The translations under genes were made by a program, and so were the position numbers. The notes beneath the pieces are model-generated. The model was not told the DNA's origin. It saw only the letters and a program-made list of their open reading frames with translations, and did no database searches. Source: Rhizodiscina lignyota (Eukaryota > Ascomycota > Dothideomycetes > Aulographales > Rhizodiscinaceae). From it: DNA of 64,000 nt. The stretch is taken from NCBI GenBank assembly GCA_010015805.1, contig ML978123.1, positions 682,001 to 746,000 on the forward strand, written 5' to 3'. Shown piece by piece: positions 1 through 10,832 of this stretch (position 1 is the stretch's first letter; every line of letters begins with the position of its first letter).

Positions 1-880
1 ACAAGTACGCCCTCGGAAGATATGAGAAGAGCTTTCGCTAATGTAGATGCAAGACATGCATCGCAGCAACTCGCATTCTTGTCCAGAACTCGATCATGGA
101 TCAACTCATCCCTAAGCTTAAAGCCAAGTGCGAGTCGATATTCCGACGGATGGGTTCACCGAACACTGCAGAATGCGCAATGGGTCCAATGGTATCCGAA
201 CGTCAGCTTGATAATGTTGCCAAAATCGTGGATGAGGCCGTTAAACAGGGGGTCAGCATAGTTACAGGGGGGGAGCAGATGTCTGGAAAATCCCAGATTG
301 ACGATCAAGATTTCTCGAAAGGTTATTACTACCCACCGACTGTGTTGAACGACAGCCCGAAAGCGAAGATTACAGACACACGCTTGTGGAAAGAAGAGGC
401 GTTTGGGCCGGTAATTGTGGTGGTTGGCTTCGATTCCGAAGATGAGGCGGTTGCTCTTGCCAACGACTCAGAGTTCGGTCTTGGGGCGGCCCTGTGGACG
501 ACCGATCTATCGCAAGCATTTCGAGTCTCCGAACGTATTGACGCTGGAATTACTTGGGGTAGGCAACGCAATGTCTCCAATTATTACGTTCATTTGCCAG
601 TGAGCTGACTTTTCATGTTACAGTCAATACGCATCACCGAAATGACCCAAGTAGCCCTTGGGGTGGAATGGGTAACTCCGGTGTTGGCAGCGAGAATGGT
701 ATAGGTACGTGTCCGCTCGTGACAATCTCTCTCTCAATTCTATTCCACTGACTAGTCGCAGATGCCTACAACGCTTATACGAAGATGAAGAGCACGATCA
801 TCAACTACGCCAGCACTGAAGAGAGTCTTGCCAGTGACGACTGGTTCCGAGAAGATGGCGGCAGTGTCAGATATAACTAG
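1..880 (+). CDS. Aldehyde dehydrogenase, C-terminal part (5' truncated by window edge)
   Basis: NAD(P)+-dependent aldehyde dehydrogenase that oxidises an aldehyde to an acid; the substrate cannot be told. Exons read 1-4, 67-558, 624-704 and 762-880. The intron at 5-66 has a GTACGC donor, a GCTAATG branch-like site and a CAG acceptor. The visible protein starts just after the catalytic-cysteine region (TRILVQNS) and runs through KEEAFGPVIVV and the C-terminal SPWGGMGNSGVG block. All three are hallmarks of the family, and the C-terminus is complete. The N-terminal cofactor domain and the catalytic Cys lie outside the window. The gene is convergent with the oxidoreductase at 1259-2447. The cytosolic fungal ALDH branch is likely from overall resemblance; the subfamily is uncertain. 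Confidence 0.93.
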
Positions 881-1258
881 ACATTAACGAGTATGTCGGC
901 AATATCACAGCAGTATCATGGGAGACCGCAGCCATTCAGTCATCTCCTCTAAAGCGGCTGCCTCTCTATCTGGCTCCCTCCAGTAGTTCCAGCAAAATCT
1001 CAATTTATCGGGAAGGCGTATCTCAGCTACCCTCAAACGCTTCCGCTCAGTGAAGTCCGTCTCAATCATTTCATTGTTATTATCTGCAAGAATCTTAATT
1101 GCGCGAACGTGTCCTGGAAGATAAATTTACAAACCAGTCACACTGTTACTGGCATTCTTGGTTCTCTTCAACCTGACAATTTGACATCGACTCATTGGTC
1201 ATGGAAAGCAACAAGCTGACTGCGTTCATCTATCAGTCCACTTTCAACAACCCATCTA
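881..1258. other. Intergenic, convergent 3' ends
   Basis: This 378-bp gap lies between two converging genes and should hold both 3' UTRs. I see no coding signal, repeat or RNA gene in it. Confidence 0.6.
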
Positions 1259-2447
1259 TCAACCCTCAAGCGGCTGATCCTCATAAAACACTAGGCACCT
1301 GATCTCGACGCTCTCCCTCGTCGTGTCATCATGATTGGTAGGATCGGTGAACGCCGAATGCGGCACTCGTCGTGCGGTCTTGCCATCACGAATAGTATCG
1401 AAACATTTGATAAGCAGACACTCGCCCGGTTTCATACCGTCGACATAGTACCACTCATGCTCCGGGTTGTACTTGCAGTATAGAAGCTCGAAGCGATCAC
1501 CTTCTGTAAGAGTTGCGTATCGGTGTTGAGTAGGCCCGTCTTTAGGGGGAAAATAGACGGGGATGGGGATAAGGTCCTCGTCTTTCGCCGTTCGCGCATC
1601 GCACATAGCGAGGGGGTCCTGATTGAAATCAATTCAATTTTGAGCATTTTAAGGAGCCGGAAGTCTCTCTCACCTTGTGGACGGGTTTGATAGGTCGCCA
1701 GCAGTTGATGATCGACCAGCGGCTTTTAGCTAGCTTCGCAGCAAGTTCCGGTGGGTGGATGTTGTCGTCTAGGACCTCCCGTGCTCCGACCTCTGATTGA
1801 TCAATGTGGATAAAGCGGGCAGGAGTCACATCTTCGACCTCGGCGTTGTCATCAGCGAGAGACGCGTCAGACTTGACTTTGGCTTCGGCTGCGTCTCGGG
1901 AATTGTTTCTGAGAATGTGCGAGAAGACGACGACACGGCTTGCGCCGGTACTGTGATTACGCAAGAGATTAGCTGACCTTGAGATTGCACGACACTGGCG
2001 GTGTATGAGAAGGGCAAGGTCGAATTGGCAGACTAGGCTTACACTTTTTTCAGAAGCTCCTCTGTCTCCGGGTAGACCTCTCTCTTCACGAATTCTGTGT
2101 CTTGGAAGTCTCCTCCAACAGTGGGAGACCTATAAAACCGGAAACCTTGGGTATTAAGGTCAAATTGATCTTCTCTGCCTCTCATATTCTGGATTTTCAC
2201 GGCATGTTCGTCGAATTTGCGGCGATAATATCCCGCAGTGCCAGTGTAATAGGATGAATGGCCACCCTTTTCAGGGTCAAGGTAGTGATTCTATTGAAAA
2301 TGCTGGAGTCAGTTTACAAGAAATGTAACACGATAGCAGAAAACGTGGTCTCAATTCTCCGGAATGAAGTCCAGTTGCTTGGGAGGTACGTACCAAGGTC
2401 GTGTCAATGACCTTGTATTCTTCTGGGTAGATCGCGCCTGGTGCCAT
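1259..2447 (-). CDS. CmcJ/AsaB-type hydroxylase/desaturase-like protein
   Basis: 312-residue protein of the fungal family annotated as hydroxylase/desaturase AsaB-like or 7-alpha-cephem-methoxylase P8 (CmcJ) related. Exons on the minus strand are 2447-2394, 2290-2043, 1950-1674 and 1618-1259. All introns are GT-AG and the phases agree. Visible family features are the LLKKVTGASRVVVFSHI segment, FIHIDQS, the WSIINCWRPIKPV block, and a C-terminal part with HEWYYVDGMKPGECLLIKCF and VPHSAFTDP. Such genes often sit in secondary-metabolite clusters, and family members include putative oxygenases; the reaction here is unknown. The ATG at 2447 is preferred over an in-frame one at 2471 because the protein then starts MAPGAIYPEEY. 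It is divergent from the Zn2Cys6 regulator. Confidence 0.88.
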
Positions 2448-3567
2448 TGTTTCGCAGTGCTGGTGATGCAATGGATTTCGCAGCGGTGATGAAGATAAGT
2501 TATTATATATTTGACAGATGACCCCGCGTCCCGCGTCATTTCAGCTTTGTCCAAGGAATACATAGTTACATATGTAACCTCGGTCATCCTTGAGCATATC
2601 ATGGAGTTGTGCCTTTCCTTCCGTGCCTCCTTGGCCTCCGTGTGGTTAGTGTGGGGAAACACTACCATGTGGGGAAATAAGCCTACGTACGTCAGGCCTA
2701 TCGTAAGGCGGACGCAGAGCGGAAGTGGATCTAGCCAATCAGATCTCACGTTCACCGTCAATGACGATTACCGCAATCGGAAGATGTGCGAAAAATTGCG
2801 AGCCTTTTTCAGTAACTATAACTATAAAGATACCTTAGTCCGGAAATGCCGTTTCGTACCCGCAATTGCTGAGGACCTTGCACTGGTTCTGGAACGCCTA
2901 GCGATTTGGGTGTCACTGCGGTGAAGACTGGACGCATCTAGCTATGTATGTGTAAGCTCGAGTGTAACTGTAACTGCGGACATAGAGCCAGATTCTGATG
3001 AAAATTGCATTATACTGGGCCCAATAACTCTTATCAATGACAAGGTATTCATTGTACGTACAGGAAAGCTGAATTCCGAGTCAACAACCTCAAGTCCGAT
3101 TTTGATTTGAGCCTCAGTCAGATTAAGAACACCATTCTTGGCCCCCTCTTCAAAATTATTCAATACCCATTGCTCTCCGAGACTTGGGAGCAGTTGAGAC
3201 TCCGAAATGGACGAATTTTCCGAATTCTCAGCAGTGATGAGGTCCCGTTGCAAGAGTCGGTGAAGTTGGAAAGTGCCATCAAATTATATCACGTGACATG
3301 AATCCCCTGAAAAGGCCGTCTTAGTCAGCATCCTCCTGCACCACATGCAGACGTATGTCGACGACGAAGAAATCTCTCAAACTTTCTGCTAGCGGTGAAT
3401 CCTCTACTGCTTACAATCTCTCATCGACTGAATCGAGCAACCTTATCATGCTTTTCATGCTACATGAGCACAGTGGGAGAATCGTAGATCGTGACCGTGT
3501 ATGATGCCTTTGAGGAGATTCTCATTAAGCGGCGTCACGAAAATCGGCGATTGCAGGGATCACTCAA
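2448..3567. promoter_or_regulatory. Divergent promoter region of oxidoreductase and Zn2Cys6 regulator
   Basis: This 1.1-kb region separates two divergent starts. It holds a perfect 6-bp inverted repeat (TAGTGT, 6-nt spacer, ACACTA) at 2647-2664, and GTGGGGAAA occurs twice (2651-2659, 2669-2677). CGGCG occurs twice close to the regulator start (3530-3534, 3545-3549); CGG triplets are the usual half-sites of Zn2Cys6 proteins. Open frames inside it do not resemble any protein I know. Confidence 0.45.
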
Positions 3568-5943
3568 ATGATGGCGCAATCAACATCTCACAGCAGGAGA
3601 CGTGACAAGCCGGTATTGAGCTGCACCTTCTGTAGAGGACGCAAGTAAGTCGGTCTCTTCTAGTGATGAATGGAACGTGTTAACTCTTGTAGACTTCGTT
3701 GTGACAGGCAGTCTCCTTGTAGCGCTTGTATACGACGCGGCAAAGCAGCAGAATGCAACTATAGTTCTTCAGAGCAAGAGCGAAAAGATGCTACCGACTA
3801 CAGGCCTCATACTAGAGGTCAGCAGGCTCGTCAGAGAGTCGCTCGCCTTGAAAACCTTGTTCTGGAGATGAGAGACATGGCGCAGAGCTCACGCCAGCCA
3901 TCGAGCGATATAACATCGCCAAACGTGGCCCTCAGCGACCTTGGATCACCACTTTCTTCTGCCGATAGCCATGTAATAGATGACACGGGCAAATTGAGTC
4001 TCACTGATGACCATGTAGTCTACACTGGCAGCTCTCATTGGGTCACAATCTTGGAGGATGTAAGTCATCTTCTGGAGAAGTCTGCTTTGAGTGACTGATG
4101 ATATTGCTAGATCCGCCGCCTCAAGGATGAGCTGTCCGAAGAGTACTCCAACAGCACTGCAAGTATCGGGCCGCCTCCACTTGATCCTGGCATGATGCGC
4201 GGATCACCAGCCACTAGGATCTCTCTGCTCAACAGTGCACCATGTCTTCCGAGAGAGCAGATTCTGGCCATGATGCCTCCGCGCAAGGTAGTTGATAGAT
4301 ACGTCTCTCACTTCTTTAATGCTTTCGACATGGCTCCTTGTAAGTCTTGAGATTAACCCTTGAATTCTCGGTTGCGTCTCGTCATCGGCTAACGCAGCAC
4401 TGCGGTCCGTCAGTCGTTCTACATCGGAGCAATTTTCTTGCAGAGGTGAGGATTCCGTGCTTTCACTCTTCGCCTATTTGCTCATTCTGTGTGTAGTACG
4501 CAAACTTTTGGAACAACCCTTCAGTCGCCCCCATCATGTGGGTCGGCCTCTTGTTCAGTATCATGAGCATGTCCGCGTTCCTCCAGCAGCAAGATGTTGG
4601 AGCTCTTGGCTTATCCAACGTGGAATCACAAGAAATGCTGCAGACTTTTCGAACTTCGACCATCCACTGTTTAGTCGCTGGAGATTATCTCCGGCCGAGC
4701 AAATATACCATCGAAACGTTGGTCTTACATTTTGGCGTTGACCAGAACGTGAATCTCGATACATCTATTGGCAACTGGATCCTGATTGGTGTCGTGATTC
4801 GGATCGCATTGCGCATGGGACTGCACCGCGATCCCTCACACTGGGATATTCGACCATTGCAAGCCGAGCTTCGTCGACGACTCTGGATGACTCTATACCA
4901 GATGGATTTTTTTACGAGTACACAAGTGGGGCTACCACGCATTATAAAAGACTCCCAATGTGATACACGCCCGCCCGCACACTTGTTTGACCAAGACATT
5001 GGCTTCGAGGATGATGCATTACCACGCGAACGGCCATTAACAGAACCTACTTCCCTTCTGTATCTCATCCAAAGGAATGTCATCATCAAAGTTGCAGCGG
5101 AGATATACGACGCAACTGAAGCAGGGCTTCCAACATCCGCCACAAGAGCTGCGTTAAGTGCCAAGCTTGAAAGCGCTATTGATTCCATACCCGCATGGTT
5201 AAAGTATAGATCACTCGAGACATCAATTGCCGACAATCCTGTCACGATACTGCACCAAATAACATTGGACATTCTCATACAAAAGGCCATCTATCTCTTA
5301 CATCGACGAAGCTTTGTTAAAGGTTCCATTGAAGGAGAAAGCACGAATTCCAATGAACTATGCATCAAAGCTGCCTTGGCAATTTTAGAACATCAACGAA
5401 GAATGAGCGAAGAGACTCAACCTGGAGGTCTTCTGTTCGGCATTCGGTGGAAGGCCGTCACTTCGCTTAACCATGAATTTTTGGAAGCCACGATGATGTT
5501 GTGTTTTGCTCTGAGTAGATCCAATGAGGGGCACGATGGTACCTCGAACACTGGCCCTCTACATAGGCGAGATGACATCTTAGAGGCTTTGACGCTTGCA
5601 AAGAGTCTGTGGGAGAGGAATGCCGACCAGTCAGTAGGGGCGCAAAGAGCAGCAAAAGCCATCACGACTGTTCTGCAGCAAGATTTGGACAAATCGAGCT
5701 CACCCAATTCGATCGCTCCAGATGGTGAGCATGATTTGATAACTACTCCATCAGTCTACTGATACTGATCACTTGATAGGGTTCTTTGATCAGATGCCAG
5801 GAGCAGCCGCACAAAGCTATTTCGGAGGGTTTGACTATGGACAGAGCATGGCTTTAGACCCCTCCTTTTTCACAGTTGACCATGACGAAGCGGCATTCGG
5901 AAGCATGTTGGACGACTTCGTAACTGAGCAGAGCCACACATAG
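3568..5943 (+). CDS. Zn(II)2Cys6 transcription factor
   Basis: Nuclear fungal transcription regulator of 698 residues. Exons are 3568-3644, 3693-4059, 4111-4339, 4414-4445, 4497-5724 and 5780-5943; all junctions are GT-AG and in phase. The N-terminal binuclear zinc cluster has cysteines at about residues 19, 22, 29, 35, 38 and 47, followed by a basic linker and a short coiled coil (RQRVARLENLVLEM). The middle carries the fungal transcription-factor domain, with VLHRSNFLAEYANFWNNPS joined across a 32-bp exon, then GLLFSIMSMSAF and RMGLHRDPSHW. Two ATGs in tandem open the frame; the first is used here. It is divergent from the CmcJ-like gene and convergent with the MFS exporter, so it is a candidate local regulator. 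Its target genes cannot be read from sequence. Confidence 0.93.
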
Positions 5944-6754
5944 CCTTTTGGGTCTTTGGGATATGACCTGCCCGACGAATATTTCGAATCCGCACACAGT
6001 CGTTCATACTCTTGAGTCCTAAGGTGAGCAGCTCTGACTATCGTTTTTCGCATAGCGGAGGGATAACAATCAAATGCTGAGTTGGGAAGTGAAGTGGGTG
6101 ACAAAATAGTTGAGCCGAGGCTGTAATATATCAATCCGCGAGGGTGTATATACTCGTTAGTAAATATAGGTTATATATACTAAAGCTACACGATTTTTAT
6201 AAATATACTCTAGTATTTATATAAACGAGGTTTCAGAGATGCTCTCGCATGTGCTGAAGAACAATACTTATTATTACTACAGTCGTTCAGGTTAATTGGG
6301 CTCAACTATTTTGTCACCCGCGTGGGAAGTTCTCCAGAATTTCTGTATATGCCCAAACGATGCGGTCGAATGCAGCTGCCTCCGGAACATAAAATAATGA
6401 CCGCCCAAAAGCACCAGCCACCCGAGCATACTATCAGTAGCCGTCTCTTGAGTCAGACCTCAGAAGCCGGATTGGGAGTTTGAAATTGGGACAGAGAGTA
6501 GCAATATAAGTTGAGTGGGTTATTCGTGTGATCACTATTGTACAGTTCTATCCAGACCTATTCTATGATTGAACTAATATATATACAGCAAACAAAGCAA
6601 CCGAAGCAAAGATCAGTCTCTCCTCCACACCAAACGATTCGTTTCCGCAAATCCAGTTATCCAAGAAACACCTTCAAGACCTTACATTCGCTTATATGGA
6701 TGAGTCTTTATACCAATGCCTCTCCCTATCTGTGGCAACCCCAATCAGGTCGAG
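5944..6754. other. Intergenic between convergent regulator and exporter
   Basis: 811 bp between convergent genes. The AT-rich inverted-repeat element at 6091-6322 occupies part of it. The remainder should be 3' UTR of both genes, and no coding signal is seen. Confidence 0.5.
6091..6322. mobile_element. MITE-like element with 21-bp terminal inverted repeats
   Basis: A perfect 21-bp inverted repeat (GGGTGACAAAATAGTTGAGC plus C) lies at 6096-6116 and 6299-6319 on opposite strands. It encloses about 180 bp of AT-rich sequence with no coding capacity. The 8-mer TGGGAAGT flanks it on both sides (6083-6090 and 6323-6330), as expected of an 8-bp target-site duplication of the hAT type. The outermost 3-5 bases of the two ends do not match, so the exact ends are uncertain. 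It is non-autonomous. The assignment to hAT rests only on the length of the flanking repeat. Confidence 0.65.
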
Positions 6755-8714
6755 CTATTGTGCATCGCTTGTTGCCTTCGCCTCCTTGTCGATCGAATCA
6801 CTCCGGCTCTTACCCTCCTCCATGGCTTGCTCGCCTTCAGCATTGTTGGGTGCAGGACTCTCCTTCTCCTTCTTGACGCTGCGCCACTCCATACCAAGGC
6901 CACCAAGAATGCAGAGACAAGCCATGATGAGGGCAACTCGGAAGCATACGCGCAGCGAGTCATTGTATGCCTCCAGAACTGTGGTGTGGAACTGAGCTGG
7001 AATGAGATTCAAGAGGCCGGTGGCGCCAGCGTTCTCGATTTGCTGGGGGGTGATGCTTATGATGCCAGCAAGACGTTTGGCCAGTTGGCCGTCGAGAACG
7101 TTCTGGCCAACCGAGACGAAGATGGCACCGAAGAGTGTCTGAGCGAAAAGCATGAGTGCAGCACCGATGGATACTTCGTCGCGTGGTAGCACGGTCTGCG
7201 CGGCCATGTTGGGAGCCTGAATGCAAGCGCCTAAACCCCAGCCGTACAAGATCTGGTAACCGATCCATTGGCCCACCGTCGTATCAATGCGAAGAGTTGT
7301 GAGCAGACCCACGCCGACCGCTGTGACGCAAATCCCGAAGATCAAGAAGGGAGTGTAATAACCAATCTTACCAGTTAGCACCCCAGTGAGGACCGAAGCG
7401 ACAACTAGGGCAAGGACTTGGGGCAAAAGGTGGATACCACTTGCGATTGCTGAATCGCCCATAATTCCTTGAAACCAAAGTGGAAGGAAGTAGACTGATG
7501 TTTTGGAATCAGCACGCGATGACATTTTCGTTTGAATAGATCGGACTTACTGATCAGCGTCTGGTGCGAGCCAAGACAACAGCTCACGAAGAAGCCGCTG
7601 GCAATACTGCGCTGGATGAAGATGCGCGGTGGCACTGTGGCTCGCTCGGGCTTCCAGATCTGGATAAAGACGAAAACGATCAAAAGGACGAAGGCGATCA
7701 CAAGTAACGCGATGATTCGCCCGTCACTCCACTAAATTTAGTCAGCTCCGAGGCTCCAAAGCAGCACAAAAGAGGCCGTGGAAGGAACGCAGGTCTGGTG
7801 CTTACACTGTAGGTGAAACCACCCCATTGTAGAGCCAGACACAGGCAGATTACTCCGGGGAGGAGAGCAATCAAGCCTTCAGCATTGAGCTGCAGCAGCT
7901 TATGTTTTAGTGTATCCGTGGTGTTCGGTCGACCTGGGACACGAAGCAAGAAAAAGACGAACACCATGACCACGCCTCCCAATGGAAGGTTGATGTAGAA
8001 GCACCATCTCCAAGTGACGTTCGTGGTAAAGGCGCCGCCGACCAGTGGGCCGAGCACTGATGAGATCCCATACACAGCACCAAAGAGACCCTGGTACATC
8101 GGCCGTTTCTCCAGCGGGACAGCGTAGACAATGATGGTGATCTAAAGCACCATGATGTGAGCAAGTTGGACGAGAAAGACGAAACAGCGCAGATGAAGAA
8201 TGGTGGTCAGGCGATAGTGCTTGATGAAGAGAAGGGATAACGCACGATGCCAGACTGAACGCCTCCGGCTCCCAGGCCGGCAATTGCTCTGCCAATGATG
8301 AAAGCAATTGAGTTAGGTGCCGCGCCGCAGATGGCCGAGCCGATCTCGAACAAGAGAATGGCTACCAGGAAGACGGCTTTGACGTTCAAGAAGGTGTATA
8401 ATTTCCCAAATACCAACAAGAAGGCGCAGTTGGTGAGCAGGTAGGCTGTACCATACCAGCCAATGTCATTCGACGTGTGGAAGTCGTTGGTGATGGCGGG
8501 TATGGCGGTGGAGATGATGAGTTTATCCTGCAACGAGGCTGATCAGCTTCCGCATGGTGTACTTGAACATACGCCTGGAGGAGCTTGCTCCTTGCTCACT
8601 TACCAAGGCCACTAGGAACATGCCAACATAGATGGAGGTCATAAGAAATGCGAGCCTGAAGCCCTTAGGGTAGGCGAAGTCGGTAGGATCTGTAACCGGT
8701 GCAGGCCCTGCCAT
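6755..8714 (-). CDS. MFS drug/toxin exporter, DHA2 (14-TM) type
   Basis: 549-residue plasma-membrane proton antiporter of the major facilitator superfamily, probably exporting a toxic compound or metabolite. Minus-strand exons are 8714-8604, 8527-8246, 8141-7806, 7731-7551 and 7494-6755; all phases agree. Family features are the N-terminal helix [20 protein letters not shown], then [30 protein letters not shown], the motif-C stretch [28 protein letters not shown], and a long hydrophobic C-terminal half ending in a charged cytosolic tail. This pattern matches fungal toxin-efflux carriers of the AflT/ToxA kind. Convergent with the Zn2Cys6 gene, it completes a possible small cluster with the regulator and the two oxidoreductases. 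The substrate is unknown. Confidence 0.94.
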
Positions 8715-10035
8715 TTTGCCTTCGGTGATCGTTGTTCTCCTCGTGAATAATGTGTTGGTAGATGTGGTGGCTTTGATCCGATATCAAATCTCGTCGAGAC
8801 GTAGGCTTCTTTTCCTCTGATGGCGAGCAGCAAGCCAAAGTGCGAATTGATTAATACAAGGAAACAACGGGAAAGCTACTATTAAGCAAATATATATTAA
8901 AAGAGAGACTGTTATGAGAACGGAGCGTGGATCACGGAGGGTGGTCGCGATCATACATCGTGTACGGAGCACAAGAATAGTCAAACAAATCCGAAATATG
9001 TCGTGAATATTTGATAATAAATTCATCTCCCATACCGCTTTGATCTATGAATTCACTTTCAAGGAAACTGAAGCTTTATAATTTGCTGTGAGCCGAATGG
9101 ACCTCTTCAGATGATCTGAGTTACGGCGTGGCGCCACGCACTTTAGATGTGGCTGGTGACCGTCCGACCCTCCGTCGTCAAGCCACTATCTGCCCTCTAA
9201 CTACATCCGCTTGTGAGGTGAAGGCAAACCTTGAGAATTCTCATTTCGCTTTGCAGCCTGATTCCGAGTGGGCGTGAGAGCACTAGGCGACGGTGTCTCC
9301 CTACATTAGCCTTCAAAAGATCTGATATTCGCTCGAAGCTTCAGGTGGAGAGGTGAGAGAGATCCAGGCACGGCTTAGCATTGCCGGACTCGTGGCGGAT
9401 CGGTTCGAAGGGGACAGAGCGAAAGAAGGTGTAAAGGGGGTTGAAGACCTTTTCGAGGAAAGAGACAGCCAAATCAACAATAGTAAGAGAGTCGTTATCC
9501 GCAGAAGTTCAAGAGGAGGATACGAGTATCAGTCACTCTGGTGCAACAGTCTCCGCCAGGAGCATACTGTCAGGAATTCTGACAGCAGGAGCATATAAAG
9601 GAGCAAATTCACTACGAATAACATCAGAAGATCCTTGTAAAAAGAAGTTATTTAAGCACTTGCGCCGAACTGTCGAGAAAACAGCTGTGGCAGCGCAGCT
9701 GTATGCGCCGCGGAGACACGTTGATACAACATATCTGTGTAGTGTGCCAGAAATATGGCCGTATCCGAGTCTTCTCCATGTGACATACAAAGGCTTTGAC
9801 AGGACTGAATAATCAATCTTTGATGATGGAGTTGTCACTTCTTGTGGAGGATTTCAAAACTTCGCGGTCTAGACGCCAAGCCCAAAAGGCAAACTGACGT
9901 CGATCATCTTCAGCATTGTATAATCTCCACCACGAGCACCTGAAAAATGTAGACTTCCACATTTATAGCTAAGTAGAACGTCAAATTCATTCCTGACACC
10001 AGTTTCTATCCTGTTCGGCCGAAAACAACGGCACA
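8715..10035. other. Intergenic, exporter to ankyrin gene
   Basis: 1.3 kb between the divergent exporter and ankyrin gene. Short open frames at 9353-9812 have no recognisable features, so I do not call a gene. Promoters of both neighbours are expected here. Confidence 0.5.
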
Positions 10036-10548
10036 ATGGGCCTCGAATTAAACCCAGATTCAACGCAGCAAGCCACCGGCTCAACAGCGACCGCAAAACC
10101 CAGCTCAGTCAACGACCTCCCCCCAGCAGCAGTGGAGCTCGCGACCAAGCTGTTCGACGCAGCGCGCGAAGGCAGCACCGCGCTCCTCTCGCAGTACCTC
10201 GACGCCGGCATCCCGCCCAACCTCACGAACCACAAAGGCGACACGCTCATCATGCTCGCGGCGTACCACGGTCATGCCCCCACGGTCTCTGCTCTGCTCG
10301 CCAGATCTGCCGATCCGAACGTCTTGAACGATCGTGGGCAGAGTCCGGTTGCGGGGGCTGTGTTCAAGGGATACGAGGGTGTTGTCAAGGTGCTGGTGGA
10401 GGGAGGAGCGGATGCGAATATGGGACAACCGAGTGCGGTGGATGCGGCGAGGATGTTCAGACGGACGGAGATGTTTGATGTCCTAGGAGTGACGGAGGAG
10501 CAGGCGAGAGAGGCGTTGCCGGGACAGCTTCCACATGGGCAGTCATAG
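10036..10548 (+). CDS. Small ankyrin-repeat protein
   Basis: Intronless 170-residue protein built mainly of ankyrin repeats. After a Thr/Ala-rich start of about 30 residues come a partial first repeat (LFDAAREGSTALLSQYLDAG), a canonical repeat (NHKGDTLIMLAAYHGHAPTV) and a second one (NDRGQSPVAGAVFKGYEGVV). A degenerate last repeat ends near residue 155. Repeats of this kind bind other proteins; similar small ankyrin proteins are common in filamentous fungi and mostly uncharacterised. The ATG has a good context (CACAATGG) and no upstream in-frame alternative. The gene is convergent with the L4 gene 285 bp away. A specific partner cannot be proposed. Confidence 0.85.
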   Translation: MGLELNPDSTQQATGSTATAKPSSVNDLPPAAVELATKLFDAAREGSTALLSQYLDAGIPPNLTNHKGDTLIMLAAYHGHAPTVSALLARSADPNVLNDRGQSPVAGAVFKGYEGVVKVLVEGGADANMGQPSAVDAARMFRRTEMFDVLGVTEEQAREALPGQLPHGQS

Positions 10549-10832
10549 GAGTAGGTTGATGTCAAATGGTGCATAAAGTTGAAGGGCCAACAGGAAGGAA
10601 AGGGCATGATATGCGATGATTTACGAAAGGAAAATACGATAATGGACGAGTGACGAATTTCGAGAGCTCATTAAAGACGGGGATCACACCTGAACTTCAC
10701 ATGTACAACAGCAATTGAGAGTCTCTTCCGCAAAGGAATTTTGTAAGATATCACTGTATCTAGTCGCTACCATGCGACACCCGGGCATTCCAGAAAAGCT
10801 CAATCGCAAGAACTTGAGAGCACGAAACCACT

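Noticed and set aside
2511-2924. 137-codon plus-strand frame in the divergent promoter
   Set aside because: No recognisable motif, overlaps the exon-1 side of the oxidoreductase promoter, and starts in a poor context.
4685-5290. Antisense open frame of about 200 codons over the Zn2Cys6 gene
   Set aside because: It is the mirror of a convincing coding exon, has no recognisable motif, and its length follows from the codon use of the sense strand.
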